This document shows positions 39,195-49,852 of a stretch of DNA of 64,000 bases, in pieces. Below the pieces are notes generated by a model. It was not told the DNA's origin, ran no database searches, and saw nothing but the letters and a program-made list of their open reading frames with translations. Location of the stretch: the NCBI RefSeq assembly GCF_000735435.1, contig NZ_JMPP01000028.1:114313-178312 (forward strand), in the 5' to 3' direction. Origin of the DNA: Klebsiella planticola ATCC 33531. Lineage in GTDB: Bacteria; Pseudomonadota; Gammaproteobacteria; Enterobacterales; Enterobacteriaceae. Each line of letters starts with the position of its first letter. Position 1 is the stretch's first letter. The translations under genes were made by a program, and so were the position numbers.

Positions 39195-39216
39195 TTATGT
39201 GATGCAAGTCATATTA
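39195..39216 (+). promoter_or_regulatory. CRP site upstream of azuC
   Basis: TGTGA (39198-39202), N6, TCATA (39209-39213) matches the CRP palindrome at 9 of 10 core positions and abuts a TATTATA -10-like segment about 50 bp before azuC. The E. coli azuCR promoter is known to be CRP-controlled. Confidence 0.7.
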
Positions 39217-39263
39217 TAAGCCCATCAACAGTAACACCTGCATAACAAAACCGGAGTCGCTTC

Positions 39264-39347
39264 ATGAAACTGCGCAAAATTCTGAAGAGCATGTTCGAGC
39301 AGTACTGCAAAACATTCAAAGATGTACCGCCTGCCGGTATGTTCTGA
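39264..39347 (+). CDS. azuC: 27-residue protein AzuC, within dual-function AzuCR RNA
   Basis: The frame encodes MKLRKILKSMF, then EQYCKTFKDVPPAGMF. This is almost the E. coli AzuC (28 residues), an amphipathic, membrane-associated small protein that binds the aerobic glycerol-3-phosphate dehydrogenase GlpD. The same transcript acts as a base-pairing sRNA (AzuR) on carbon-metabolism messages. CGGAGTCGCTTC supplies a ribosome site, and a terminator begins 7 nt after the stop. Neighbour yecJ is as in E. coli. Compared with the E. coli protein I recall, NN becomes EQ and the C-terminal residue is lost. Confidence 0.88.
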   Translation: MKLRKILKSMFEQYCKTFKDVPPAGMF

Positions 39348-39349
39348 TA

Positions 39350-39377
39350 AAAAAACCTGCTGCGGCAGGTTTTTTTA
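39350..39377 (+). terminator. Terminator of azuCR
   Basis: AACCTGC (39354-39360), loop TGCG, GCAGGTT (39365-39371), T-run to 39376. It defines the 3' end of the AzuCR RNA. Confidence 0.88.
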
Positions 39378-39426
39378 TCTCTCGGGATTTAGGTTACTAT
39401 TACGCTCCTCGAAAAAGGAGTAATAA

Positions 39427-39678
39427 ATGTCTCAACATCTCACCGAACAAGACGAACTGGTTTCTGACGTTGTCGCCTGCCAGTTGGTTATCAAACAGAT
39501 TCTCGACGTCATTGATGTCATCGCCCCTGTTGAAGTGCGCGAAAAAATGACCACCCAACTGAAAGCCATCGATTTTGCCAGCCATCCGGCTTCGGCCGAT
39601 CCGGTGACGCTGCGCGCGGTTCAAAAAGCGATTGCGCTGATTGAGCTTAAGTTTACGCCGCAGGGTGAAGCACACTAA
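39427..39678 (+). CDS. yecJ: Small protein YecJ (DUF2766)
   Basis: This 83-residue protein, [20 protein letters not shown] and on, contains [20 protein letters not shown] and a C-terminal [12 protein letters not shown], matching YecJ/DUF2766, of unknown function. It starts behind AAAGGAGTAATAA, about 50 nt after the azuCR terminator. Confidence 0.9.
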   Translation: MSQHLTEQDELVSDVVACQLVIKQILDVIDVIAPVEVREKMTTQLKAIDFASHPASADPVTLRAVQKAIALIELKFTPQGEAH

Positions 39679-39726
39679 GTTGTTTCGCCCCGCTATCGTT
39701 GTCGATGGCGGGGCGAGAACCAGACG

Positions 39727-41289
39727 TTAATGAGAGATAGCGGTCCTTGCCGGCGCCGGCTGCTGATCCTTAAAGAGCTTACTGTTGCCCCAGCACTCTT
39801 CATAACGGTGGCCGACTAAATCCTCCACAATGATGCGCACATCGGGCGGGATATCGCTAACCTTACCGCCGGCTTTAATCCGCGCCACTTCCTGCAGTAC
39901 GACCAGGTGCGCTTTGCGATCCAGTTTCATCTGCTTGCTGAAGACAATGGCCGCCAGCGCCAGCAGGATCACGCCGCTACAGAACACCACCGCAATGGCG
40001 GTCACGGCGCTTTCTGGTTGCGTATGCGCTTTAGACTGGAACCCGTAGAAGCTGAGAATGGCTCCCATCGTGAAGACAATAATCGAACGCAGGATTTTTC
40101 CGGAGAAGGTCATGGCACCCGCGTAAATCCCTTCGCGACGGCGGCCGGTATAGATCTCATCAACATCGGCGAGGAAGGTGTAAACGGTCCATGGAATGTA
40201 GTACACGCCGCCGGTACCCAGGCCAAACAGCACCGTGATCCCAAACATCAGGATGGTTGCCAGATGGGCAGGCAGATGGAAAAACCACAGCGAGGTGTAC
40301 AGCAACACGGAGAAAATCACGATGCTCAGCGCCAGAATATAGGGCTTGCTGAACCCCTTTTTCACGCACAGGCCGATAAACAGCGCCGTAGAGAGCAGCT
40401 GCAGAATCGAGTTCAGGCTGTTCAGCCCGGCAACCATCGCCGGATCGTGCTGCAGGACAAAGATAACGAAGTAGGTAAAGATCGAGGCAAACAGCCATTC
40501 TGCGCCGAAACCGCAGAGATACATCCCAAGATGTTTGCGGAACACGCGTAGATAGAAGGTCGAACGCATATCCTTCGCCAGCATCAGCAGGGTCGAGAAC
40601 AGGCCTTTTTTCTCGCTCACGCGAACTTCTTCTTCACGCGGACGCTCCCAGCTGCAAAACCACAGGCAGGAGATGGCGATAATCAGAATAGCGCCGTAGG
40701 TCAGCCCGGTCAGGAAGAACGGTGTGGCGGAGTCTTTGCCGTACAACAGGATAAACTGACCAGGGATGAATGCCGCGAGGAAGTTGGCGAGCTTACCGAA
40801 AATGGCTTTATAGCCGGTCAGTTTAGAGCGTAATGAGAAGTCGTCGGTCATTTCAGTGGCTAAGGTTTCATAAGGCACCATGACTGAGGTATAAATAATC
40901 TCAAAGACGACGTAGGTGCAGAGGTAGTACCAGAAACCAAGCCCCTCAACCCACAGCAGCGGGTAAAACATCATCAGCGGTATGCCGATCAATAAAAAGA
41001 AACGTCGGCGTCCAAAGCGTTTGCCGAGCCGCGTTTTACCGAAGTTATCGGTCAGGTAACCCATTAACGGGTTGCTGATCGCATCGATGATGCTGGCGAC
41101 GGAAAAAATAAACGACGCTTCAATCAGCGTCAGTCCGCAGAAGGTGGTGTAAAAATAAAGTAACCAGGCGCCGCTGATCGCCAGCGCGCCGCTCCCCAGC
41201 AAATTACCGCCGCCGTAGGCGAGCTGATGGCGTAACAAAATCGGTCTTCCCTGCAACCCTTGTGAGGTTGAAGCCGCGTATCTTGCCAT
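39727..41289 (-). CDS. GPH-family sugar symporter (TogT-like)
   Basis: This 520-residue protein of the glycoside-pentoside-hexuronide:cation symporter family has 12 membrane segments. Conserved motifs are AWLLYFYTTFCGLTLIEASF in helix 1-2, MGYLTDNFG, LGKRFGRRRFF and the VPYETLATEMTDD loop. It is clearly paralogous to the symporter at 49853. Relatives TogT and RhiT import oligogalacturonides or rhamnogalacturonides. ATG 41289 (MARYAAS) has GGGG 9 nt upstream; 41304 lacks a site. The promoter side contains TTGAAACGCTGTTTTTA, a KdgR-like palindrome. It is not in this position in E. coli. Confidence 0.85.
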   Translation of the reverse strand: MARYAASTSQGLQGRPILLRHQLAYGGGNLLGSGALAISGAWLLYFYTTFCGLTLIEASFIFSVASIIDAISNPLMGYLTDNFGKTRLGKRFGRRRFFLLIGIPLMMFYPLLWVEGLGFWYYLCTYVVFEIIYTSVMVPYETLATEMTDDFSLRSKLTGYKAIFGKLANFLAAFIPGQFILLYGKDSATPFFLTGLTYGAILIIAISCLWFCSWERPREEEVRVSEKKGLFSTLLMLAKDMRSTFYLRVFRKHLGMYLCGFGAEWLFASIFTYFVIFVLQHDPAMVAGLNSLNSILQLLSTALFIGLCVKKGFSKPYILALSIVIFSVLLYTSLWFFHLPAHLATILMFGITVLFGLGTGGVYYIPWTVYTFLADVDEIYTGRRREGIYAGAMTFSGKILRSIIVFTMGAILSFYGFQSKAHTQPESAVTAIAVVFCSGVILLALAAIVFSKQMKLDRKAHLVVLQEVARIKAGGKVSDIPPDVRIIVEDLVGHRYEECWGNSKLFKDQQPAPARTAISH

Positions 41290-41312
41290 TAATATAAACC
41301 CCATGTTTTAAA

Positions 41313-41334
41313 TTTTTGAAACGCTGTTTTTATA
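41313..41334 (-). promoter_or_regulatory. KdgR-like operator before the GPH symporter
   Basis: TTTTTGAAACGC then TGTTTTTATA forms an imperfect TGAAAC-N2-TGTTTTA-type palindrome 24 bp upstream of the start. The match to KdgR sites is by eye from memory of the consensus. Confidence 0.35.
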
Positions 41335-41506
41335 TTCTTAAAGTCGATGACGAAAAGTGATCGTCGTCACTAATCATCCGCTGCGCGCTTTCCTGGGGCA
41401 GGAATGCGATCGGCTTAAAAGTTTTTAATGCCTTTCAGGAATAAGAACGGCGCCTGAGCGCTGGAAATGATGTTTAGAAATAGCGAACGCTGGAACGTTA
41501 TTCACG

Positions 41507-41632
41507 ATGGTCGGGGGCGTGAAGCGGGGGATGGATTACCTTGTGCCGTTTATCCGCGATGCGGATCTGTGGCCAGAAGCGTTTGCAGGACATCCCCGCG
41601 CGGGGTTAATGCGGTTACGTCAGTCAGGGTGA
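41507..41632 (+). pseudogene. Possible remnant of a polysaccharide lyase-like gene
   Basis: A 41-codon frame reads MDYLVPFIRDADLWPEAFAG near its centre, a pattern like the C-terminal part of alginate-lyase-type proteins (hydrophobic DYLLPF followed by WP). It lacks a ribosome site, is too short for a domain and stops at 41632. Beyond the stop another frame gives YHAALKPFPQD, which would fit a frameshifted continuation. It is possibly the decayed 3' end of an uronate-related gene beside the TogT-like symporter, but could be chance. Confidence 0.25.
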
Positions 41633-41716
41633 GCACTATCATGCGGCGCTGAAGCCGTTCCCTCAGGATTGAGCCTCACGGAGGGAACGGCGGATGTGGT
41701 GCCCGCCGCTGCGGCC

Positions 41717-42220
41717 TTAATCCTGGCGACGTGTCACCAGACTGAGCAGGCGGCGATCGGTCTGCAGCATACCCAGGCCGGCTTTATCCGCATTACGGAC
41801 CTCTTCAAGCACGCTTTGCAGCAGTACGCCGTCCTGCTGCTGCTCTTTCTCTAGCAGCGTCAGGAAGCGCCAGGTGGTGTCGTCACATTGCGCTTTAGCT
41901 TCTTCGGTCAGCCCGGACAGCATGCTGCTACGCTGTTCATAATCGGCCAGAGTGGTGGTAAACAGATCTTCGAGGGAGTGACAGTTATGGTGGTAACTGC
42001 CTTCGTTTTTGACGATCGGCCAGTTTCCGCCGGTCTTCATAAAATCGAATACGCGCATCATCTGCGTCACGTGCGATTGTGCCCGGGAGCGCAAAAAGAT
42101 GGCGGTGCCGTTCAGACGGTGCTGTTCGCACCATTCGCTGAGATGCAGATATAAATTTGAGGCATGAAACTCAAGGTTCATCTGATTATTGAGTTTTTGA
42201 GCCATTCCTGGAACGACCAT
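41717..42220 (-). CDS. ftnB: Ferritin-like protein FtnB
   Basis: This 167-residue ferritin-fold protein keeps [20 protein letters not shown] with Glu17. The second ferroxidase cluster, QEEMTH in FtnA, reads QSHVTQ here, so two acidic ligands and the His are missing. The same loss occurs in E. coli FtnB, which is therefore not a classical iron-storage ferritin and is linked to iron-sulfur repair and oxidative stress in Salmonella. The [17 protein letters not shown] segment supports the assignment. Positioned between yecJ and araF as in E. coli, though separated from yecJ by the symporter. Confidence 0.9.
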   Translation of the reverse strand: MVVPGMAQKLNNQMNLEFHASNLYLHLSEWCEQHRLNGTAIFLRSRAQSHVTQMMRVFDFMKTGGNWPIVKNEGSYHHNCHSLEDLFTTTLADYEQRSSMLSGLTEEAKAQCDDTTWRFLTLLEKEQQQDGVLLQSVLEEVRNADKAGLGMLQTDRRLLSLVTRRQD

Positions 42221-42769
42221 AAAAATATCCTTATTAAGCTGGAGATATCATTCACGCGTCGGGAATCTTCGCCGGTGAACGATAAAATGCGAGACTCTTT
42301 ACGCGTAACATTGTCGGCAAAATAATGAATTTGCACTTTCCCTATGTGTATCGGTAATTAATTAGCGCCTGCCGATATATATAGAATACCCTTAATAGTA
42401 GACTAAGAAAACTCTCAAGTGCGTCTGTTTACGTTTCGTTACAACATCCTTATAAAGTGTGTTGTCTTTGTCTGTTCTTTGATTTAAATGCTTATATCAT
42501 TATGATTTTATTGAATTTATTTTGCCGGCATTTTTTGTGATATGGATGATGTCTACGACATATTAATTAAATATGAATTTAATCCTGGATTCATAATTCG
42601 GTCATGTCGCATCAACCATTCGGTAAAAAAGAAATCACGGGAAAGGGCAGTGACGTCATTTTTACAGGAGCAGATAAATGGGGGGATGAGGTATATTCTG
42701 TTATTAACGGTAATAAAATTCCCCTGAGCGATATTTCATCTTGTGAGAAGTCGAATCGCTAAGGGAAAC
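42221..42769. other. ftnB-araF intergenic region, left part
   Basis: This AT-rich stretch has no supported protein gene. A 61-codon frame at 42542-42727 lacks a ribosome site, conserved features or coding-like composition. The promoter of ftnB must lie in the first 150 bp. Confidence 0.4.
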
Positions 42770-42907
42770 GGCTGAAGAAGGGGGCGCAGCGCTTTCGGCA
42801 AATCCCTTGAAAGGGGGACGGCGGTAGCCACAAGGATAAGTCTGCTGATGATATGGATAATATTGCTATATGCAGAGCTAATTGTCTGACAATTGGCTCT
42901 TTTTTTA
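42770..42907 (+). ncRNA. Structured RNA with terminator ahead of araF (GEMM/c-di-GMP-I-like candidate)
   Basis: GGCAAA (42797-42802) is followed by a 6-bp hairpin TCCCTT-GAAA-GGGGGA (42803-42818) with a GNRA tetraloop and then CGGCGGTAGCC. The c-di-GMP-I (GEMM) riboswitch has the same order GGCAAA, GAAA-capped hairpin, GACGCAAAGCC; here the last box differs by an insertion. Downstream, TCTGC (42841-42845) can pair with GCAGA (42872-42876), which overlaps the first arm of a strong terminator (AGAGCTAATTGT 42874-42885 with ACAATTGGCTCT 42889-42900, then T-run). This gives mutually exclusive folds like an expression platform. A riboswitch, attenuator or sRNA are all possible; the P3 half of GEMM is not convincing. 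Confidence 0.4.
42874..42907 (+). terminator. Strong intrinsic terminator upstream of araF
   Basis: A 12-bp stem with one G-U pair (42874-42885 / 42889-42900), a 3-nt loop and TTTTTTT. No annotated gene ends here, so it terminates an untranslated or very short transcript 205 bp before araF. Confidence 0.85.
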
Positions 42908-43112
42908 TGTCATTTTTCGCTAAATCTATGCACGCAATTACTGTAATTCCGCGATGTGATAATGCTCTCGTATGGAGAATTGATTTCCGGTTATTACTTA
43001 ATGAACAACGGCAGTGCGGTGTGCAATTTTTCTAATGCCTTGTTTTACGTCCGATAAAAAAATTAAGTCCGATACTTCCCTACAGAAAAGCGAAATAAAG
43101 CTGGAGTTTACC

Positions 43113-44093
43113 ATGCACAAATTTACTAAAGCGCTGGCGGCGATCGGTCTCGCTGCGGTTATGTCACAATCAGCTATGGCTGAAACGCTTAAACTCGGAT
43201 TTCTGGTGAAACAACCGGAAGAACCCTGGTTTCAAACCGAGTGGAAATTTGCCGATAAGGCCGGCAAAGATTTGGGCTTTGAGGTGATTAAAATTGCGGT
43301 CCCGGATGGTGAGAAAACCCTCAATGCCATCGATAGCCTGGCGGCCAGCGGGGCAAAAGGCTTCGTTATCTGCACACCTGACCCGAAGCTCGGCTCGGCG
43401 ATTGTCGCCAAAGCGCGCGGATACGATATGAAAGTCATCACCGTCGATGACCAGTTCGTTAATGCGAAAGGTAAACCGATGGAGAGCGTACCGCTGGTGA
43501 TGATGGCCGCCAGTGAAATTGGCGCCCGTCAGGGTCAGGAGCTGTACAAAGAGATGCAAAAACGCGGCTGGGATGTGAAGGATACCGGCGTGATGGCGAT
43601 TACCGCCGATGAACTCGATACCGCCCGTCGCCGTACCACGGGTTCCATCGATGCGCTGAAAGCGGCCGGTTTCCCGGACAAACAGATCTACCGCGTTCCG
43701 ACTAAATCCAACGATATTCCGGGCGCCTTCGACGCCGGTAACTCGATGCTGGTACAGCATCCTCAGGTGAAGCACTGGCTGATCGTGGGGATGAATGACA
43801 ATACCGTGCTGGGCGGCGTGCGCGCCACCGAAGGTCAGGGCTTTAAAGCCGGAGATGTGATTGGCATTGGCATTAATGGTGTGGATGCGGTTAACGAACT
43901 CTCTAAAGCGCAGGCGACCGGTTTCTACGGCTCTCTGCTGCCTAGCCCGGATATCCACGGATATAAAACCAGCGAGATGCTCTACAACTGGGTGACCAAA
44001 GGCGCAGAACCGCCGAAATTCACGGCGGTCACCGATGTGGTGCTGATCACGCGCGACAACTTCAAAGAAGAGCTGGCGAAAAAAGGGCTGTAA
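43113..44093 (+). CDS. araF: L-arabinose-binding periplasmic protein
   Basis: This 326-residue precursor has signal peptide MHKFTKALAAIGLAAVMSQSAMA and mature start ETLKLGFLVKQPEEPWFQTE. AraF delivers L-arabinose (also D-galactose weakly) to AraGH. The binding-site segments EPWFQTEWKF and FVICTPDPKLGSAIVAKARG, with the IGINGVDAVNELSKAQATGFYGSLLPSP hinge side, match E. coli AraF. ATG 43113 follows CTGGAG. Upstream, TATGGA (42971-42976) resembles an AraC half-site and GATGTGATAATGC a weak CRP site, neither decisive. Confidence 0.95.
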   Translation: MHKFTKALAAIGLAAVMSQSAMAETLKLGFLVKQPEEPWFQTEWKFADKAGKDLGFEVIKIAVPDGEKTLNAIDSLAASGAKGFVICTPDPKLGSAIVAKARGYDMKVITVDDQFVNAKGKPMESVPLVMMAASEIGARQGQELYKEMQKRGWDVKDTGVMAITADELDTARRRTTGSIDALKAAGFPDKQIYRVPTKSNDIPGAFDAGNSMLVQHPQVKHWLIVGMNDNTVLGGVRATEGQGFKAGDVIGIGINGVDAVNELSKAQATGFYGSLLPSPDIHGYKTSEMLYNWVTKGAEPPKFTAVTDVVLITRDNFKEELAKKGL

Positions 44094-44155
44094 GGCCTGG
44101 TTGACCGTGCCTCCCGCACGCTGTGGGAGGCTGAGCATAGAAGAGCGGAGTTGTT

Positions 44156-45670
44156 ATGCAACAGTCTACCCCTTATCTCTCATTTCGCGGCATTACCATG
44201 ACCTTTCCCGGTGTTAAGGCGCTCTCCGATATTAGCTTTGACTGCTACAGCGGACAGATCCACGCCCTGATGGGGGAAAATGGTGCCGGAAAATCGACGC
44301 TGCTGAAGATTCTCAGCGGCAACTATATCCCCACCGCCGGCGACCTGCTGATAGGTGGCCAGCCGCGCGTATTCAGCCACACCACCGAAGCGCTTAACGC
44401 CGGAGTGGCAATTATTTATCAGGAGCTGCACCTGATTCCGGAAATGACCGTCGCGGAAAATATCTACCTCGGCCAAATCCCGCATAAGTACGGGTTAGTG
44501 AACCGCTCGCTGCTCAACTACGAAGCGCGGCTGCAGCTGGAACATCTGGGGCTGGATATCGACCCGGAAACGCCGTTGAAATACCTCTCTATCGGCCAGT
44601 GGCAGATGGTAGAGATTGCCAAGGCGCTCACCCGTAACGCAAAGGTTATCGCCTTTGATGAACCGACCAGTTCTCTTTCGGCGCGCGAGATCGACCATCT
44701 GTTTCGCGTTATCCGCGAATTGCGCGAGGAAGGGCGGGTAATTATTTATGTTTCGCACCGCATGGAGGAGATTTTTGCGCTCAGCGATGCGATCACCGTA
44801 TTTAAAGATGGCCGCTACGTACGCACCTTCGATGATATGCAGGCGGTGAGTCATGACGCGCTGGTGCAGGCGATGGTCGGACGCGAGCTGGGCGATGTTT
44901 ACGGCTGGAAACCGCGTGAGTATGGCAAAGAGCGTCTGCGCCTGCAGCAGGTCAAAGCGCCCGGCGTCCGCACGCCGGTAGATCTGTCGGTGCGCAGCGG
45001 GGAAATCGTCGGCCTGTTCGGGCTGGTCGGGGCCGGGCGCAGCGAGCTGATGAAAGGGTTGTTTGGCGGAACCCGTATTACCGGCGGTCAGGTGTATATC
45101 GACGGGCAGGCGATCGATATTCGCAAACCGGCACAGGCCATTGCGGCCGGAATGATGCTGTGCCCGGAAGACCGCAAAGCGGAGGGCATTATTCCGGTCC
45201 ATTCCGTACGCGACAATATCAATATCAGCGCGCGTCGCCGGCATATTCACGCGGGCTGCATCATTAACAACGGCTGGGAAGCGCACAACGCCGATCGGCA
45301 TATTCAGTCGCTCAATATTAAAACCCCTGGCCCCGAACAGCTGATTATGAATCTCTCCGGCGGCAACCAGCAGAAGGCGATTCTGGGACGCTGGCTGTCG
45401 GAAGAGATGAAAGTGATCCTGCTGGATGAGCCGACCCGCGGCATTGATGTGGGCGCGAAGCATGAAATTTATAACGTCATCTATGCCCTGGCGGCCTCCG
45501 GTGTCGCCGTCGTTTTCGCCTCCAGCGATTTGCCCGAAGTGCTCGGCGTGGCCGATCGTATCGTGGTGATGCGCGAAGGTGAGGTGGCGGGCGAACTGCT
45601 GCATGACGATGCCAATGAACAGCAGGCGTTAAGCCTTGCGATGCCAAAAGTGAGCCAGGCGGTCGCCTGA
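44156..45670 (+). CDS. araG: L-arabinose ABC transporter ATPase
   Basis: This 504-residue fused double ABC ATPase has N-terminal Walker [11 protein letters not shown], signature [15 protein letters not shown] and Walker [12 protein letters not shown]. The C-terminal half has degenerate Walker [10 protein letters not shown], then LSGGNQQK and [16 protein letters not shown]. This arrangement is standard for AraG/RbsA/MglA. It starts 62 nt after araF, behind GAGCGGAGTTGTT. Confidence 0.96.
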   Translation: MQQSTPYLSFRGITMTFPGVKALSDISFDCYSGQIHALMGENGAGKSTLLKILSGNYIPTAGDLLIGGQPRVFSHTTEALNAGVAIIYQELHLIPEMTVAENIYLGQIPHKYGLVNRSLLNYEARLQLEHLGLDIDPETPLKYLSIGQWQMVEIAKALTRNAKVIAFDEPTSSLSAREIDHLFRVIRELREEGRVIIYVSHRMEEIFALSDAITVFKDGRYVRTFDDMQAVSHDALVQAMVGRELGDVYGWKPREYGKERLRLQQVKAPGVRTPVDLSVRSGEIVGLFGLVGAGRSELMKGLFGGTRITGGQVYIDGQAIDIRKPAQAIAAGMMLCPEDRKAEGIIPVHSVRDNINISARRRHIHAGCIINNGWEAHNADRHIQSLNIKTPGPEQLIMNLSGGNQQKAILGRWLSEEMKVILLDEPTRGIDVGAKHEIYNVIYALAASGVAVVFASSDLPEVLGVADRIVVMREGEVAGELLHDDANEQQALSLAMPKVSQAVA

Positions 45671-45681
45671 GTAAGGAGTCA

Positions 45682-46665
45682 ATGATGTCCTCTGTTACTA
45701 CCCCTAATGCCCGCCAGACTTCGTTGAGCTTTGCCCGAATCTGGGATCAGTTTGGCATGTTGGTTGTTTTTGCCGTGTTGTTTATCGGCTGCGTGATTTT
45801 TGTGCCCAATTTTGCCTCGTTTATCAATATGAAAGGGCTGGGGCTGGCGATTTCAATGTCCGGTATGGTGGCCTGCGGCATGCTGTTTTGCCTGGCATCC
45901 GGGGATTTTGATCTGTCGGTGGCATCGGTCATCGCCTGCGCCGGCGTAACCACGGCAGTGGTGATTAATCTGACGGAAAGCATGTGGATAGGGATTGCCG
46001 CCGGTCTGCTGCTGGGGGCAATCAGCGGGCTGGTTAACGGCTTCGTGATTGCCCGGCTGAAAATTAACGCCCTGATCACGACGCTGGCCACCATGCAGAT
46101 TGTGCGCGGCCTGGCGTATATTATCTCCGACGGGAAGGCGGTCGGCATTGAAGATGAGCGCTTCTTTACCTTAGGTTATGCCAACTGGTTTGGCCTGCCG
46201 GCTCCCATCTGGCTGACCGTCGCCTGCCTGATTGTTTTTGGTTTACTGCTCAACAAAACCACCTTTGGCCGCAATACGCTGGCTATCGGTGGCAATGAAG
46301 AGGCGGCCCGGCTGGCGGGGGTGCCGGTGGTGCGGACCAAAATCATTATTTTCGTGATCTCAGGCCTGGTTTCTGCCGCCGCGGGGATCATTCTCGCCTC
46401 GCGTATGACCAGCGGCCAGCCGATGACCTCGATTGGCTATGAGCTGATCGTCATTTCAGCCTGCGTGCTCGGCGGCGTGTCGCTGAAAGGCGGGATCGGC
46501 AAGATCTCTTATGTGGTCGCCGGGATCCTGATCCTCGGCACCGTAGAGAACGCCATGAACCTGCTCAATATCTCGCCGTTCTCTCAGTACGTGGTGCGCG
46601 GGGTGATTCTGCTGGCGGCGGTTATCTTCGACCGTTATAAACAAAAAGCAAAACGGGCTGCTTAA
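45682..46665 (+). CDS. araH: L-arabinose ABC transporter permease
   Basis: This 327-residue inner-membrane permease of the RbsC/AraH family (BPD_transp_2) has about 9-10 membrane segments; conserved ASGDFDLSVASVIACAGVTT and IGGNEEAARLAGVPV are family signatures. It starts 11 nt after araG behind TAAGGAG. The ATG is doubled, so the true start may be one codon later. End of the araFGH operon. Confidence 0.95.
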   Translation: MMSSVTTPNARQTSLSFARIWDQFGMLVVFAVLFIGCVIFVPNFASFINMKGLGLAISMSGMVACGMLFCLASGDFDLSVASVIACAGVTTAVVINLTESMWIGIAAGLLLGAISGLVNGFVIARLKINALITTLATMQIVRGLAYIISDGKAVGIEDERFFTLGYANWFGLPAPIWLTVACLIVFGLLLNKTTFGRNTLAIGGNEEAARLAGVPVVRTKIIIFVISGLVSAAAGIILASRMTSGQPMTSIGYELIVISACVLGGVSLKGGIGKISYVVAGILILGTVENAMNLLNISPFSQYVVRGVILLAAVIFDRYKQKAKRAA

Positions 46666-46811
46666 TAATCCCCCAACCTTTTAGTCTAATCCCTGATTAT
46701 CGCCAGCGCCCGCTGCGCTGGCGATAGCTATCAAAAATGGCGATCCCGGTCACACTGTCTATACTTACATGGCTAACAATCCGTTAACAACCAGCGTTGC
46801 GCTGGCCATGA

Positions 46812-49029
<2,218 letters not shown>

Positions 49030-49041
49030 CGCGGTGAGAGG

Positions 49042-49074
49042 AAAAAGGCTGACGCCAAAGGCGTCAGCCTTTTT
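49042..49074. terminator. Bidirectional terminator between otsA and uspC
   Basis: A perfect 15-bp stem (AAAAAGGCTGACGCC at 49042-49056, complement at 49060-49074) with an AAA loop. The uspC stop codon (49064-49066) lies inside the stem. Confidence 0.9.
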
Positions 49075-49492
49075 CCAGGGAGACCAGTAAAACGTCTACG
49101 CCACTGCTGCCGACGATGCTTTTCGCCGAGCAGGTGGCGCGCGAAAACAGGCTGTGGTTATGATTGCCGCATATCACCAGATCCACGCGATGCTGCCGGC
49201 AAAAATCCTTGATGTGGTGGCTAAGTTCGCCGCTGGCGATCGTCACGTTGTCGATAGGGTAATCGGCTTCTTTCGCCAGTCCGGAGAGAAAATCTCGCGT
49301 TTCTTCATGCATCAAGTCCCGCAGGTTTTCCAGCATTGGCGCAGCAAACTGGTTATATAACTCCGGGTCGGTGGCCAGCGTGATCAGACTGACTCTGGCA
49401 TCCAGCGGGCGTGCGATCGAGACCGCCTTATTGATAAGCACGCGGCTTTCCGGCGTTGGGGCGACGGCAACGAGCAGATGAGAATAAGACAT
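49064..49492 (-). CDS. uspC: Universal stress protein UspC
   Basis: This 142-residue UspA-fold protein starts MSYSHLLVAVAPTPES; the central PIDNVTIASGELSHHI and the C-terminal VDLVICGNHNHSLFSRATCS (G-x9-S/T-type nucleotide loop variant) match E. coli UspC, which protects against UV and osmotic stress and scaffolds KdpDE signalling. In E. coli uspC borders flhDC; here the flagellar master operon and everything to flhE is absent and a symporter/hydrolase pair follows. Confidence 0.93.
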   Translation of the reverse strand: MSYSHLLVAVAPTPESRVLINKAVSIARPLDARVSLITLATDPELYNQFAAPMLENLRDLMHEETRDFLSGLAKEADYPIDNVTIASGELSHHIKDFCRQHRVDLVICGNHNHSLFSRATCSAKSIVGSSGVDVLLVSLEKG

Positions 49493-49852
49493 CAGGCCTC
49501 CTTCAGATACGCGAAATAACCCTTCATACTTTCTTTACTCTCATTTTTTATCTCCCGCAAGACCTGTTCATCACACATTAAACGACTGATTTCTGGTGGA
49601 GATAAATCACGTTTTTGCCTGCCAGATTTTATTTTTGGTCATGCGTTTTGTTATAAAGGAAATGTCGTTTTATAAATAGGTGATGCCTGTCCGTCGACTC
49701 TTTGTATTTTTGCCATGGACGGGAGCGGGCTGGCAAAAATGAAAAGGTAACCCTTTTCCTATACTTCTACTGTAGCCGTGTATCCACTCCCTTTTGGCTA
49801 AGCCAGAAAGCTTGTCGGAGTTCACTAAAAAAAAGACACAGGATTTACGGCG
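49493..49852. promoter_or_regulatory. uspC / rhiT-like divergent region with palindrome
   Basis: This 360-bp AT-rich region without genes contains a perfect inverted repeat GAAAAGG (49741-49747), TAAC, CCTTTTC (49752-49758), preceded by AAAAAT, which resembles a KdgR-type operator and lies about 95 bp before the symporter start. No remnant of flhDC is seen. Confidence 0.45.

Noticed and set aside
42542..42727. 61-codon frame upstream of araF
   Set aside because: No ribosome site, no conserved pattern, AT-rich composition; more likely untranslated.
42721..42870. Cobalamin or lysine riboswitch upstream of araF
   Set aside because: The B12 box (GCCACTG) and other class-defining segments are missing; the only partial match is to the GEMM layout.
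43170..45604. Long antisense frames (322 and 369 codons) opposite araF and araG
   Set aside because: Shadow frames of conserved transporter genes whose motifs and operon spacing are complete on the plus strand.
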